The notes below the pieces were generated by a model that made no database searches, was not told the origin of the DNA, and saw only the letters and a list, made by a program, of their open reading frames with translations. Of a stretch of DNA of 64,000 bases, positions 33,706 to 42,409 are shown one piece after another; the stretch's first letter is position 1, and the number at the start of each line of letters is the position of its first letter. Made by a program: the position numbers and the translations under genes. Origin of the DNA: Treponema sp. (GTDB taxonomy: Bacteria > Spirochaetota > Spirochaetia > Treponematales > Treponemataceae); NCBI GenBank assembly GCA_024695475.1, contig JAILIC010000075.1, positions 54,985-118,984 on the forward strand, written 5' to 3'.

Positions 33706-34902
33706 TTATGCAAATGCACGAGCAATACCGCGTTTTTCTAATTCTGCAAGTGTCTTACAAGGATCTTGAATCTTTGCAAGGAAAATCATAGCAGCAATAA
33801 CATATGGTTTGTAGCTGGCTTCTTTGTACAAAGAATCACGATAGCGATCAAATACAGAAGCTGCAACTTCACCTTCTTTACATGATACATCGTTAATATC
33901 TGCAGGTAGACAGTGCAAATAAATGGCTTTACCATTCTTTGTTGTCTTCATTAATTCCTCTGTACAACACCAGTCTTTATGCTGTGCATTCTGTGCAAGC
34001 AATTCTTTTTCCAGCTTGTCGATACCGTCAAAATCACCGTCTCCATACAGTTTTGTACGTTTTTCCATAGCTGCAAATGGTGCCCAGCTCTTTGGATATA
34101 CTATATCTGCATCTTTGAATGCTTCAGCCATGCTGTCAGTCTTCTTGAAAGAACCACCGCTTGCAGCTGCATTTTTACGAGCGACTTCTTCAACTTCAGG
34201 CATTACGTCATAGCCTTCTGGGTGAGCAAGAACAACATCCATACCAAAGCGTGTCATCAAGCCAATAACCCCCTGAGGTACTGACAGAGGCTTACCATAG
34301 CTTGGGCTGTATGCCCATGACATAGCAACTTTTTTGCCTTTCAGGTTTTCAATACCACCAAACTCATGAATCAGATGTGCAACATCAGCCATAACCTGTG
34401 TTGGGTGATCAATATCGCACTGCAAGTTTACCAATGTAGGACGCTGTTCCAAAACACCATCACGATAACCTTCCTGTACGGCATCGCTGACACTGTGCAT
34501 ATACGCATTACCCTTACCGATATACATATCATCGCGAATACCAATAACATCTGCCATAAATGACACCATGTTTGCAGTTTCACGGACAGTCTCGCCATGT
34601 GCAATCTGGCTCTTCTTTTCATCAAGATCCTGAACAGCTAAACCAAGCAAGTTACAAGCAGATGCAAAAGAAAAACGAGTACGTGTTGAGTTGTCACGGA
34701 AAACACTGATACCCAAGCCTGATTCAAAAATACGTACACTGATATTCTTTTCACGCATATAGCGCAATGCATCAGCTAAAGTAAATACAGCCTTCAATTC
34801 ATCTGCTGTTTTTTCCCATGTAAGGAAAAAATCATTCTTATACATATTCTTGAAATTTAATTTTTTCAGTGTGTCGATATAGCCTTGTAATGTCTTATCC
34901 AT
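33706..34902 (-). CDS. ygeW: Knotted carbamoyltransferase YgeW
   Basis: The 398-aa enzyme belongs to the aspartate/ornithine transcarbamoylase superfamily. The carbamoyl-phosphate loop is visible as FRDNSTRTRFSFASACNLLG and the second-substrate region as YLHCLPADI. The length and the DKKKSQIAHGETVRETANM-type segment point to the YgeW group rather than OTC or ATC. The accepted role in the urate cluster is phosphorolysis of a carbamoylated intermediate (2,3-diureidopropionate or a related compound) to carbamoyl phosphate. The ATG has AGGAG upstream and lies 14 nt after ygeY. Confidence 0.92.
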   Translation of the reverse strand: MDKTLQGYIDTLKKLNFKNMYKNDFFLTWEKTADELKAVFTLADALRYMREKNISVRIFESGLGISVFRDNSTRTRFSFASACNLLGLAVQDLDEKKSQIAHGETVRETANMVSFMADVIGIRDDMYIGKGNAYMHSVSDAVQEGYRDGVLEQRPTLVNLQCDIDHPTQVMADVAHLIHEFGGIENLKGKKVAMSWAYSPSYGKPLSVPQGVIGLMTRFGMDVVLAHPEGYDVMPEVEEVARKNAAASGGSFKKTDSMAEAFKDADIVYPKSWAPFAAMEKRTKLYGDGDFDGIDKLEKELLAQNAQHKDWCCTEELMKTTKNGKAIYLHCLPADINDVSCKEGEVAASVFDRYRDSLYKEASYKPYVIAAMIFLAKIQDPCKTLAELEKRGIARAFA

Positions 34903-34916
34903 TTTTCTCTCCTATC

Positions 34917-36224
34917 CTATTCGTTTGTATATATTGTTGGCAATGCAGCATACACTGCAGCACAATGAACTAAATCTATCTTCCATGTTTTTTCATTAGG
35001 TGCATGAGCCTGAGCCTCAGCTCCTGGTCCAAAACCGATACAAGGAATTCCGTTACGTCCCATAATAGATACACCGTTTGTACTGAATGTCCACTTATCT
35101 ACCAGAGGACGAGCTTTGCGAGCAGCCTCAGTTTCGCTGTTACCCAAACGTTCTTCTCCATAGAGATTTGTGTATGCAGCTTTAAGGGCCTTTGTTACTT
35201 TGTGATCTTCTGGAATAACCCAAGTCGGGAAGTAACATTCGATTGGATACTTTAATCCAGTATAGCTTGGACGCTCATACTGATACATCGTTACTTTTGC
35301 ACCATATTTCTTAACAGCAGGAAGATCCTCAATTTCCTTAATACAGCTCTGCCATGTCTCACCAGCAGTCATACGGCGGTCAAGAGAAATAGAGCAGGAA
35401 TCAGCAACAGCACAGCGGCTTGGAGAGGTAAAGAAAATCTCAGAAGTGGTAACAGTACCACGTCCCAAGAAGCGAGCTTCCTTCCACTCTTTGTTATATT
35501 TTGGATCAAGCATTTTTACCAGACCACGGATATTAGTAGACTCATCAGCACTGTTAGCATTCAGTTCACGTATGTTCTGCAAGATATCTGCCATCTTATA
35601 AATTGCATTGTCACCACGCTCTGGAGCAGAACCATGACAAGAAACACCTTGTACATCAACTCTAATTTCCATACGACCACGCTGTCCGCGATAAATACCG
35701 CCATCAGTAGGCTCTGTTGATACAACAAACTCTGGGCGTACCTTATCTTCATTAATGATGTACTGCCAGCACAATCCATCACAATCTTCTTCCTGGACGG
35801 TTCCAGTAACCAATACGGTATATTTATCACTCAACATACCAAGATCTTTCATGATCTTTGCACCATATACTGCTGATACGATACCACCAAGCTGATCACT
35901 TGTACCGCGGCCACCGATCTCATCATCGGTCTCATATCCTTTATAAGGATCAAATTTCCAGTTGTCGCGATTACCAATACCAACAGTATCAATGTGACCA
36001 TCAAATGCAATCAATGTTTTGCCAGTACCCATATAGCCAAGCACGTTGCCCATTGGATCAACTTCAACTTTATTAAAGCCAAGTTTTTCCATTTCTTTCT
36101 TTATTACAGCCACGTGATCTTTTTCGCCGGCACTTTCACCTTGATATGAAACAATCTCACGTAAAAAACGAGTCATATCAGCCTTGTACGCTTCTGCAGC
36201 CTTTTTAATTGCATCAAAATCCAT
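34917..36224 (-). CDS. ygeY: YgeY family M20 metallohydrolase (selenium-metabolism linked)
   Basis: The 435-aa product has the M20 dizinc layout: [20 protein letters not shown] (HxD), [12 protein letters not shown] (the Glu pair) and [11 protein letters not shown]. The family is close to ArgE/DapE/HyuC hydrolases and is defined by co-occurrence with ygeX, ygeW and ssnA. It is believed to remove a carbamoyl or ureido group from a purine-ring fragment. AAGGAG precedes the ATG. It is cytoplasmic, as no signal peptide is seen. Confidence 0.92.
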   Translation of the reverse strand: MDFDAIKKAAEAYKADMTRFLREIVSYQGESAGEKDHVAVIKKEMEKLGFNKVEVDPMGNVLGYMGTGKTLIAFDGHIDTVGIGNRDNWKFDPYKGYETDDEIGGRGTSDQLGGIVSAVYGAKIMKDLGMLSDKYTVLVTGTVQEEDCDGLCWQYIINEDKVRPEFVVSTEPTDGGIYRGQRGRMEIRVDVQGVSCHGSAPERGDNAIYKMADILQNIRELNANSADESTNIRGLVKMLDPKYNKEWKEARFLGRGTVTTSEIFFTSPSRCAVADSCSISLDRRMTAGETWQSCIKEIEDLPAVKKYGAKVTMYQYERPSYTGLKYPIECYFPTWVIPEDHKVTKALKAAYTNLYGEERLGNSETEAARKARPLVDKWTFSTNGVSIMGRNGIPCIGFGPGAEAQAHAPNEKTWKIDLVHCAAVYAALPTIYTNE

Positions 36225-36272
36225 ACTTTTCTCCTTTATATTTTCTATCTCTTATATATGTTCGCTCGTAAT

Positions 36273-37496
36273 TTAATCTACTTGCTTACCATTCCAAATA
36301 ACGTTACGCCAGTTTTCAGGATCAGTATCACCTTCAGTTGAGAACATCAAAACACGGCTATTCTCATCAAGTTTTAGCTGTTCCTTTAGTTCCTTGTAAT
36401 CAGGATTTGTCATCAATGTAGTCACTACACCCATACCTACAGCACCACTTTCACCGCTGACAACTGGAGTGTCTCCTTTAACAGGAGCTGCCAGACGACG
36501 CATACCAAGGGCAGATACCCAATCAGGACATGACAGGAAGGCACTACTATGATTACGTAAAATATCCCAACCAATGGTATTTGGTTCACCACAAGCAAGA
36601 CCGGCCATCATAGTCTGTAAATCACCTGTTGCAAACTCAATATGGCCATCTGCAGTTGATGCACTGCGGTACAAACAATCAGCAATCTGCGCTTCCATAA
36701 TTACAGTAATAGGACAGCTATCATCAGGACCGGTACCATTAAAGAGATTAGCAAAGTAGCCTTGCACAGCGCTTGCCAAAGAACCAACACCCGCCTGAAC
36801 AAAAATATGTGTAGGACGTTTTACACCATACGCCTTTAACTGTTCCGCAGCTTCGCTTGCCATAGTTCCGTATCCCTGCATAATCCAAGAAGGAATTTTT
36901 TCATATCCATCCCATGCAGTATCCTGAACCATAACACCATTAGGAGTTTTTTGAGCAAGTGCATTTGCCATACGTACACATTCGTCGTAGTTAACTTCCT
37001 CAATCGTAACTTGAGCGCCCTCTTTTGCAATATTATCAAAACGAGGTTTTGTTGATCCCTTAGGCATCAAGACAACAGCTTTTTGTCCCAAGCGGTTTGC
37101 AGCCCAAGCAACACCACGTCCGTGATTACCATCGGTTGCCGTAAAAAATGTTGCCTGTCCAAATTCCTGTTTTAACTTAGGACTAGTCAGATATTGATAC
37201 GTCATTTCACTGACATCACGTCCCAGTTTTTCAGCGATAAAGTTTGCCATTGCAAAACTACCGCCCAAAACCTTAAAGGCATTTAAATCAAAACGATAGC
37301 TTTCATCTTTTACAAAAAAGTCCGCAATTCCTAACTCCTTTGCCATACCCGACAAACGAACAAGTGGAGTTTCTTTGTATTGAGGAAAACTCTTATGAAA
37401 AGCCCGTGCCTTTGCAACATTTTCCAAAGACATAATTGGCAAGTTTTTATCTGCCGTCTTAGGCAGATTATTCATAACCCATTTAATCTTTTTCAT
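36273..37496 (-). CDS. ygeX: Diaminopropionate ammonia-lyase
   Basis: The 407-aa PLP enzyme has the cofactor lysine in DLNAFKVLGGSFAMA and the early KDESYRFDLN box, then FFTATDGNHGRGVAWAANRLGQ. It belongs to the fold II serine/threonine-dehydratase-like group. YgeX converts 2,3-diaminopropionate to pyruvate and two ammonia. The C-terminal SGESGAVGMGVV matches the phosphate-binding region. AGGAG lies before the ATG. In this cluster it would carry the last carbon step toward pyruvate. Confidence 0.95.
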   Translation of the reverse strand: MKKIKWVMNNLPKTADKNLPIMSLENVAKARAFHKSFPQYKETPLVRLSGMAKELGIADFFVKDESYRFDLNAFKVLGGSFAMANFIAEKLGRDVSEMTYQYLTSPKLKQEFGQATFFTATDGNHGRGVAWAANRLGQKAVVLMPKGSTKPRFDNIAKEGAQVTIEEVNYDECVRMANALAQKTPNGVMVQDTAWDGYEKIPSWIMQGYGTMASEAAEQLKAYGVKRPTHIFVQAGVGSLASAVQGYFANLFNGTGPDDSCPITVIMEAQIADCLYRSASTADGHIEFATGDLQTMMAGLACGEPNTIGWDILRNHSSAFLSCPDWVSALGMRRLAAPVKGDTPVVSGESGAVGMGVVTTLMTNPDYKELKEQLKLDENSRVLMFSTEGDTDPENWRNVIWNGKQVD

Positions 37497-37514
37497 ATTA
37501 CTACGCTCCTGCTA

Positions 37515-40500
37515 TTAATAACATAAATAACGATAGTCACTGATAACTGTTTTCATTAAAGCAACAATATCATCTGGAATATCAGCTACAGCGGCATGCA
37601 AGTTTACATGCTCATACACTTTTCCGTTAAAGCGGATACGAACAGCTGGCATATCACTCTTATCCTGTGTATCCAAAGCAAATCCTGGATTTTCGCTTGC
37701 ATCCATATCAGCATAGGAATTAAACAGGGTAAACTTATCCTTGTATGGTCTTCCACTATATGGACAGAACTGTGCACAGTTACCACATTCATTACACATA
37801 CCATCTACGTGTAAAATCTGTATCTTTTTACCCACTTTTATGGCAACATTTGCTCTATTTGGACAGACATCAACACAGTTTTCACAAATGGTACGACACT
37901 CAAGACAGCGCTCACCTTCAGACTTACGCACTCCAACAAGGCCATGCTTTGCCAAAGGAACACCGACACAATCATTTGTATCAAGCGCCTCAAAGTGATC
38001 TATATGCAACGCTGTAATAGCCTGGGCAGCAGCAGTAGCCCCGGCGATACCCTTTACTACCGTTGCAGGTCCACTAGCAGCATCACCAACTACAAACACA
38101 TGAGGCACTTTGGTCTGCATCATCGCATCTACAACAGGCTTTCCTCTCTCATCCACTGTTATGTTATTTGCAGCAAAGAATGTATCATCAAGATTTTCAC
38201 CAGTAGCAGCAACAATGCAGGTACATGGTACAGATTCCGTTTGTCCTGTCTTTTCAGGGCTACGTCTGCCAGATGCATCAGGCTCCCCAAGCCGCATAAC
38301 ATCACATACAAGAGCACCTTGTGCATAAGACACAGGGGCTCTCAGCTCCTTAAAATCTACACCATCTTCAAGAGCAAGCTGCAGTTCTTCTTCATCAGCA
38401 GGCATATACCGCTTAGTACGGCGATACACCAAATGCACTTCTTTAATAGAAGAAATTCGCTTAGCAGCACGAGCCGTATCCATAGCAGTATTTCCGCCAC
38501 CGATAACAACTATATTTTCGCCGTATTTTTTGGCAACAGATTCAGGATGTTTTTTACAATCCTCAAGGAATTCCAAAGCATCAACAACAGTAGCACCAGC
38601 AACAGTCAGATGAGCAGGCTTCCAAGCACCCACTGCAACAATGACATCGGTAAAACCTTTTGCAAACAAATCCTTAACACTCGTAATCTCGGTACCTGTC
38701 ACAAATGTAGCACCGACAGCTTTTGCCAAAGAAATATCTTTTTCTATTGCTTCATCACTAATACGGAATGCAGGAATAACATGACGGACAATACCACCAC
38801 AAGTATCACGTTTTTCAAATACGGTGACCGGAATTCCCTCTCTGCCCAACAAATAAGCAGCACTAATACCAGCTGGACCACCACCAATAACAGCAACTTT
38901 TTTCTGTGTTGTTTGTGCTCCAGGACGTAATTCCTTTATGATAGTATCATAGGCTTTTTCAGCAGCAACAAGTTTTTCCTTACGGATAGCAACACTGCTA
39001 TCATAAAAATTACGAGTACATCGTCCCATACAAGTATGTGCACAAATAGTACCAGTAATAAATGGCAGCGGATTTTTATCCGTGATAACACGTAAAGCCT
39101 GTACATAGTCACCTGCAGCATTTAAGCGCAGATATGCAGGAATATCCTGATGGATCGGGCATGTATCCTTACATGGTGCCATAAAACAATCAGTAAGTGG
39201 CAATTTTTCATGTGACTTATATGGAGCAGCTGGCTTCAATGCCTTACGATTTCCAATAGCACCACTACATATTTTTTCAGTAAGATCATTTAGTCCATCA
39301 ACACTGATACCGGTAAAAGGTTTATAATCCATAGCAGCACATTTTTGTGCTATCTGAGTCATCCGCTCGTATCCACCCGGTTTGAGCATTGTAGTAGCCA
39401 TAGTAACAGGCCAAATACCAGTATCAATAATAGAAGTAATGTTTGAAACATCAGCACCACCTGAATAGCTGATACGCAACGTTCCTTTAAAATCACCACT
39501 TAATTTACGAGCGACAGACAAAGACAGCGGTGCCAAACTGCGACCACTCATATACATTTCTTCTGATGGTAATTCATTAGCAGTCACATCAACTGGGAAT
39601 GTATTGGTGATCTTAACTCCAAACTGCAACTGCAAATCATTGGCAGTTTTCTGTAAGCGCTGCAACATTGGAACAGCATCGCTGTACTGTAAATCAGTAA
39701 CAAAATGATGATCATCAAAAGCTATATAATCAAAACCAAGTCCATCCAAGGTCTTACGTGCATACTCATATCCCAACAAGGTTGGATTACACTTTATAAA
39801 TGTATGCAGTTTTTTTTCTGTCAGCAGATACATAGCCATACTCTCAATCTCTGACGGAGGACAACCATGCAAAGTTGAAATTGTAATACTGTGACTAATG
39901 CGAGGCGTGATAGCATCAATATCAGCCTGCGTTACCTGTTTAAAACATCCCTGAGAGACAGCTTCAGCACAAACCTTTTTACACTCTGCAAAAATTGCCT
40001 CTGAAGATGCATCACACATTCCTTCTATATATTTGTTTATTTTTGGCAGCTTTATACCAGCGAGGTCATATCCTACGCTCATGTTAAAGACAAAACCATC
40101 TACAGAGCCAAGTCCTAATTCCTTTGAAAGAATTTTGAGGCAGAACCAGCCTTTTACATATTCTTCATAAGCCTGAGGGACAGTAAGTTCTGTACTCCAC
40201 TCACAATTGTATCCTTCATCGCCAGAAAGAATACATGGTTTTGAAACCGGTAAATCCTCACCATCAATTTTCTGTACCGTTTTCAATTCAAAAAAACGAG
40301 AACCACACAAATAGGCACTAACGATGTTCTGTGCCAATTGGGTATGAGGGCCAGCTGCTGGTCCAAAAGGTGTTTCAAGCTTTTCGCCAAAAATAGTATA
40401 CGTCTTGTTCTTATCAGCCTTATAGAACTTTGTTATACCAAAAATACTTTTTTCTTTTTTATACTCTTCCAAAATGTGATGTAACAAATCAGCAAATGGA

Positions 40501-40523
40501 ATAGGTAACATTCTATCACTCAT
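37515..40523 (-). CDS. ygfK: YgfK, putative selenate reductase-like flavoprotein
   Basis: The 1002-aa protein is mosaic. Residues about 1-430 form a dihydropyrimidine/dihydroorotate-dehydrogenase-like barrel (TPFGPAAGPHTQLAQNI, SISTLHGCPPSEIESMAMYL). Residues 440-840 form a GltD-like FAD/NAD part (VAVIGGGPAGISAAYLLGRE, VVIGGGNTAMDTARAA, VFVVGDAASGPATVVKGI). Two 4Fe-4S motifs follow (CENCVDVCPNRANVAI and CNECGNCAQFCPYSG). This is the YgfK architecture, once annotated as a selenate reductase subunit. In purine clusters it probably reduces a purine intermediate or moves electrons to the FAD-less XdhD. GGGAG lies before the ATG. Confidence 0.93.
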   Translation of the reverse strand: MSDRMLPIPFADLLHHILEEYKKEKSIFGITKFYKADKNKTYTIFGEKLETPFGPAAGPHTQLAQNIVSAYLCGSRFFELKTVQKIDGEDLPVSKPCILSGDEGYNCEWSTELTVPQAYEEYVKGWFCLKILSKELGLGSVDGFVFNMSVGYDLAGIKLPKINKYIEGMCDASSEAIFAECKKVCAEAVSQGCFKQVTQADIDAITPRISHSITISTLHGCPPSEIESMAMYLLTEKKLHTFIKCNPTLLGYEYARKTLDGLGFDYIAFDDHHFVTDLQYSDAVPMLQRLQKTANDLQLQFGVKITNTFPVDVTANELPSEEMYMSGRSLAPLSLSVARKLSGDFKGTLRISYSGGADVSNITSIIDTGIWPVTMATTMLKPGGYERMTQIAQKCAAMDYKPFTGISVDGLNDLTEKICSGAIGNRKALKPAAPYKSHEKLPLTDCFMAPCKDTCPIHQDIPAYLRLNAAGDYVQALRVITDKNPLPFITGTICAHTCMGRCTRNFYDSSVAIRKEKLVAAEKAYDTIIKELRPGAQTTQKKVAVIGGGPAGISAAYLLGREGIPVTVFEKRDTCGGIVRHVIPAFRISDEAIEKDISLAKAVGATFVTGTEITSVKDLFAKGFTDVIVAVGAWKPAHLTVAGATVVDALEFLEDCKKHPESVAKKYGENIVVIGGGNTAMDTARAAKRISSIKEVHLVYRRTKRYMPADEEELQLALEDGVDFKELRAPVSYAQGALVCDVMRLGEPDASGRRSPEKTGQTESVPCTCIVAATGENLDDTFFAANNITVDERGKPVVDAMMQTKVPHVFVVGDAASGPATVVKGIAGATAAAQAITALHIDHFEALDTNDCVGVPLAKHGLVGVRKSEGERCLECRTICENCVDVCPNRANVAIKVGKKIQILHVDGMCNECGNCAQFCPYSGRPYKDKFTLFNSYADMDASENPGFALDTQDKSDMPAVRIRFNGKVYEHVNLHAAVADIPDDIVALMKTVISDYRYLCY

Positions 40524-40549
40524 ATATACACTCCCGCTTTTTGTATGTA

Positions 40550-41884
40550 TCAGTCGTTAATACGTTTCCACAAATCTGCTGCCTGCTCACGAGACTTTGC
40601 AAGAATTTCTTCCTCGTCCAATTCTGTACATTTTCTATCCTGCATCAAAATCTTACCAGCACACATCGTTGTCACGACACTTCGTCCACTCATGCCAAAC
40701 TGGACATGGCCACCAATATTATCAGCCGTCATTGGTGTCAGCGGATTATAATCAGTAACAACAATATCTGCCGCATATCCTTCTTTTAATACACCCAAAG
40801 GTTCTTTAAAGTAGCGATTTGCCATCAATGCATTATTCTTAAAAAGCATGGTAGGAATTTCAACCCAGCCGGCATTAGGATTTGCGGTATGATGTTTATG
40901 TATAATGGCAGCAACTTTATAACTTTCAAACATATCATTGGTATATCCGTCAGTTCCCAATCCAAGCAAAAGTCCTTCCTCAAACAAACCTGGAACATCA
41001 CCACAACCAACTGCATTACCCATATTACTTTCGGGATTATGGACAACCATAGTATCAGTCTCTTTTAAGATTTTCATTTCCTGATGATTAACATGGACAC
41101 AATGAACAGCTAATGTCTTTGAACCTAAAATATTCATGTCATAGAGACGCTCAACAATACGTTTGCCATATTTTGACAAACAATCAGTTACATCACTTAA
41201 ACCTTCTGCAACATGAATATGACAGCCCGTATCATATTTTTTTGCCAGTGCAGCACACTGCTCCATAGTATTATTTCCAATAGTAAAAGAAGCATGCATA
41301 CCAACAGCTCCTGCCTGCATTGGATCAGGATTATCTTTACAGTACTTCAAAAAATTCTCGTTTTCCTGTACAGACAAATGAGATTTTTCAGTACCATCTC
41401 TATCACTTACTTCATAACATAAACAAGCACGGATACCAGCCTGTGAAACTCCTCGGCTTAATTCTGACAAACTACCTTCGATAGCACCAAATGATGCATG
41501 ATGATCAAAAATAGTAGTAACACCATTTTTAATACAATCAAGATATGTTGCCATACCAGACCAGTAGGTATCCTGAAGATTCATGGTACGATCCAGTCTC
41601 CACCACAACCCTTCCAAAATATCCATAAAGCCATGAGGATTGTATCCTGAAATAGCCATACCACGAGCAAATGCCGAATAAATATGGTTATGCATATTGA
41701 TAAGTCCTGGCATAATTACCCCACCATGTGCATCCACAAACTGGGCAGCAGGAAATTCTTTTTGTACATCAGCAAGCGTGCCAACACGTTTAATGAAACG
41801 GCCATCAACAGCAATTGCCCCATTTTCAATAAATGGATTATCAGGATCTCTTGTTACTACTCTTCCATTGCCAATAACTATCAT
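40550..41884 (-). CDS. ssnA: Putative aminohydrolase SsnA
   Basis: The 444-aa amidohydrolase begins MIVIGNGRVVTRDPDNPFIE and has the metal motif GLINMHNHIYSAFARG, later GCHIHVAEGLSDV, AVHCVHVN and GLGTDGYTND. This is the SsnA group within the chlorohydrolase/guanine-deaminase family. In urate clusters it is thought to deaminate or open a ring intermediate. ATG 41884 has AAGGAG 6 nt upstream; codons to 41902 are in frame but lack a site. It is the first gene of the 23-kb unit. Confidence 0.92.
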   Translation of the reverse strand: MIVIGNGRVVTRDPDNPFIENGAIAVDGRFIKRVGTLADVQKEFPAAQFVDAHGGVIMPGLINMHNHIYSAFARGMAISGYNPHGFMDILEGLWWRLDRTMNLQDTYWSGMATYLDCIKNGVTTIFDHHASFGAIEGSLSELSRGVSQAGIRACLCYEVSDRDGTEKSHLSVQENENFLKYCKDNPDPMQAGAVGMHASFTIGNNTMEQCAALAKKYDTGCHIHVAEGLSDVTDCLSKYGKRIVERLYDMNILGSKTLAVHCVHVNHQEMKILKETDTMVVHNPESNMGNAVGCGDVPGLFEEGLLLGLGTDGYTNDMFESYKVAAIIHKHHTANPNAGWVEIPTMLFKNNALMANRYFKEPLGVLKEGYAADIVVTDYNPLTPMTADNIGGHVQFGMSGRSVVTTMCAGKILMQDRKCTELDEEEILAKSREQAADLWKRIND

Positions 41885-42019
41885 AAGCTCTCCTTTATAC
41901 AATCTACCACAATTATAGCACAGGAAATAAAAACTGCAACAAAAAAACTAAATATTTTTTTGGATATCTAAAAATAATTCTTTAAGTTTATAGATATCGA
42001 CATTTATATCACAAGTCTG

Positions 42020-42025
42020 TATACT
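42020..42025 (+). promoter_or_regulatory. Promoter of the FHA gene, leaderless layout
   Basis: TCGACA (41997-42002) and TATACT (42020-42025) are spaced by 17 nt. Only six bases separate the -10 from ATG 42032, so the transcript should begin at or next to the start codon. No ribosome site is present. Confidence 0.65.
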
Positions 42026-42031
42026 ACGCGC

Positions 42032-42376
42032 ATGAGCGACACCACGATAATTACCAGCAGCAATATCGGTAAACATCTCGAACAAATCTCAGGCAAACGA
42101 GATATCTCAATATTACAGTTTAATCAAAAAACAATTACACTTGTCGAGCAGCTTACAATTGGTCGAGCATCAGACTGCAACATCATCGTTGACAACAAAT
42201 TGGCAAGTAGACATCATGCAGTCATCCAACGTATACAAGATTCGTACTATATAAAGGATATGGGTAGCACCAACGGAACTTTGGTTAATAATAAAAAAGT
42301 TCCTGCTGATAAATACATCAAGCTTAACAAAGGAGATCAAATAACTATCGGCACTTCAAAAATGTTGGTCTTTTAG
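42032..42376 (+). CDS. FHA-domain protein
   Basis: The 114-aa protein is essentially one forkhead-associated domain preceded by 30 residues. It has GRASDCNIIV, ASRHHAVIQ and DMGSTNGTLVNN, including the Arg, Ser-Arg-His and Asn that read phospho-threonine. No other domain or membrane segment is seen. No serine/threonine kinase lies in the window, so its partner is unknown. The MATE gene starts 33 nt later and may be cotranscribed. Confidence 0.92.
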   Translation: MSDTTIITSSNIGKHLEQISGKRDISILQFNQKTITLVEQLTIGRASDCNIIVDNKLASRHHAVIQRIQDSYYIKDMGSTNGTLVNNKKVPADKYIKLNKGDQITIGTSKMLVF

Positions 42377-42409
42377 AGAGGATTTTAGGCAAAACCATCA
42401 ATACCAGGC

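Noticed and set aside
37944-38930. Long plus-strand ORF of 328 aa opposite ygfK
   Set aside because: It is antisense to the FAD/NAD part of ygfK, has Ser/Thr/Asn/Cys-rich composition typical of a shadow frame and no ribosome site.
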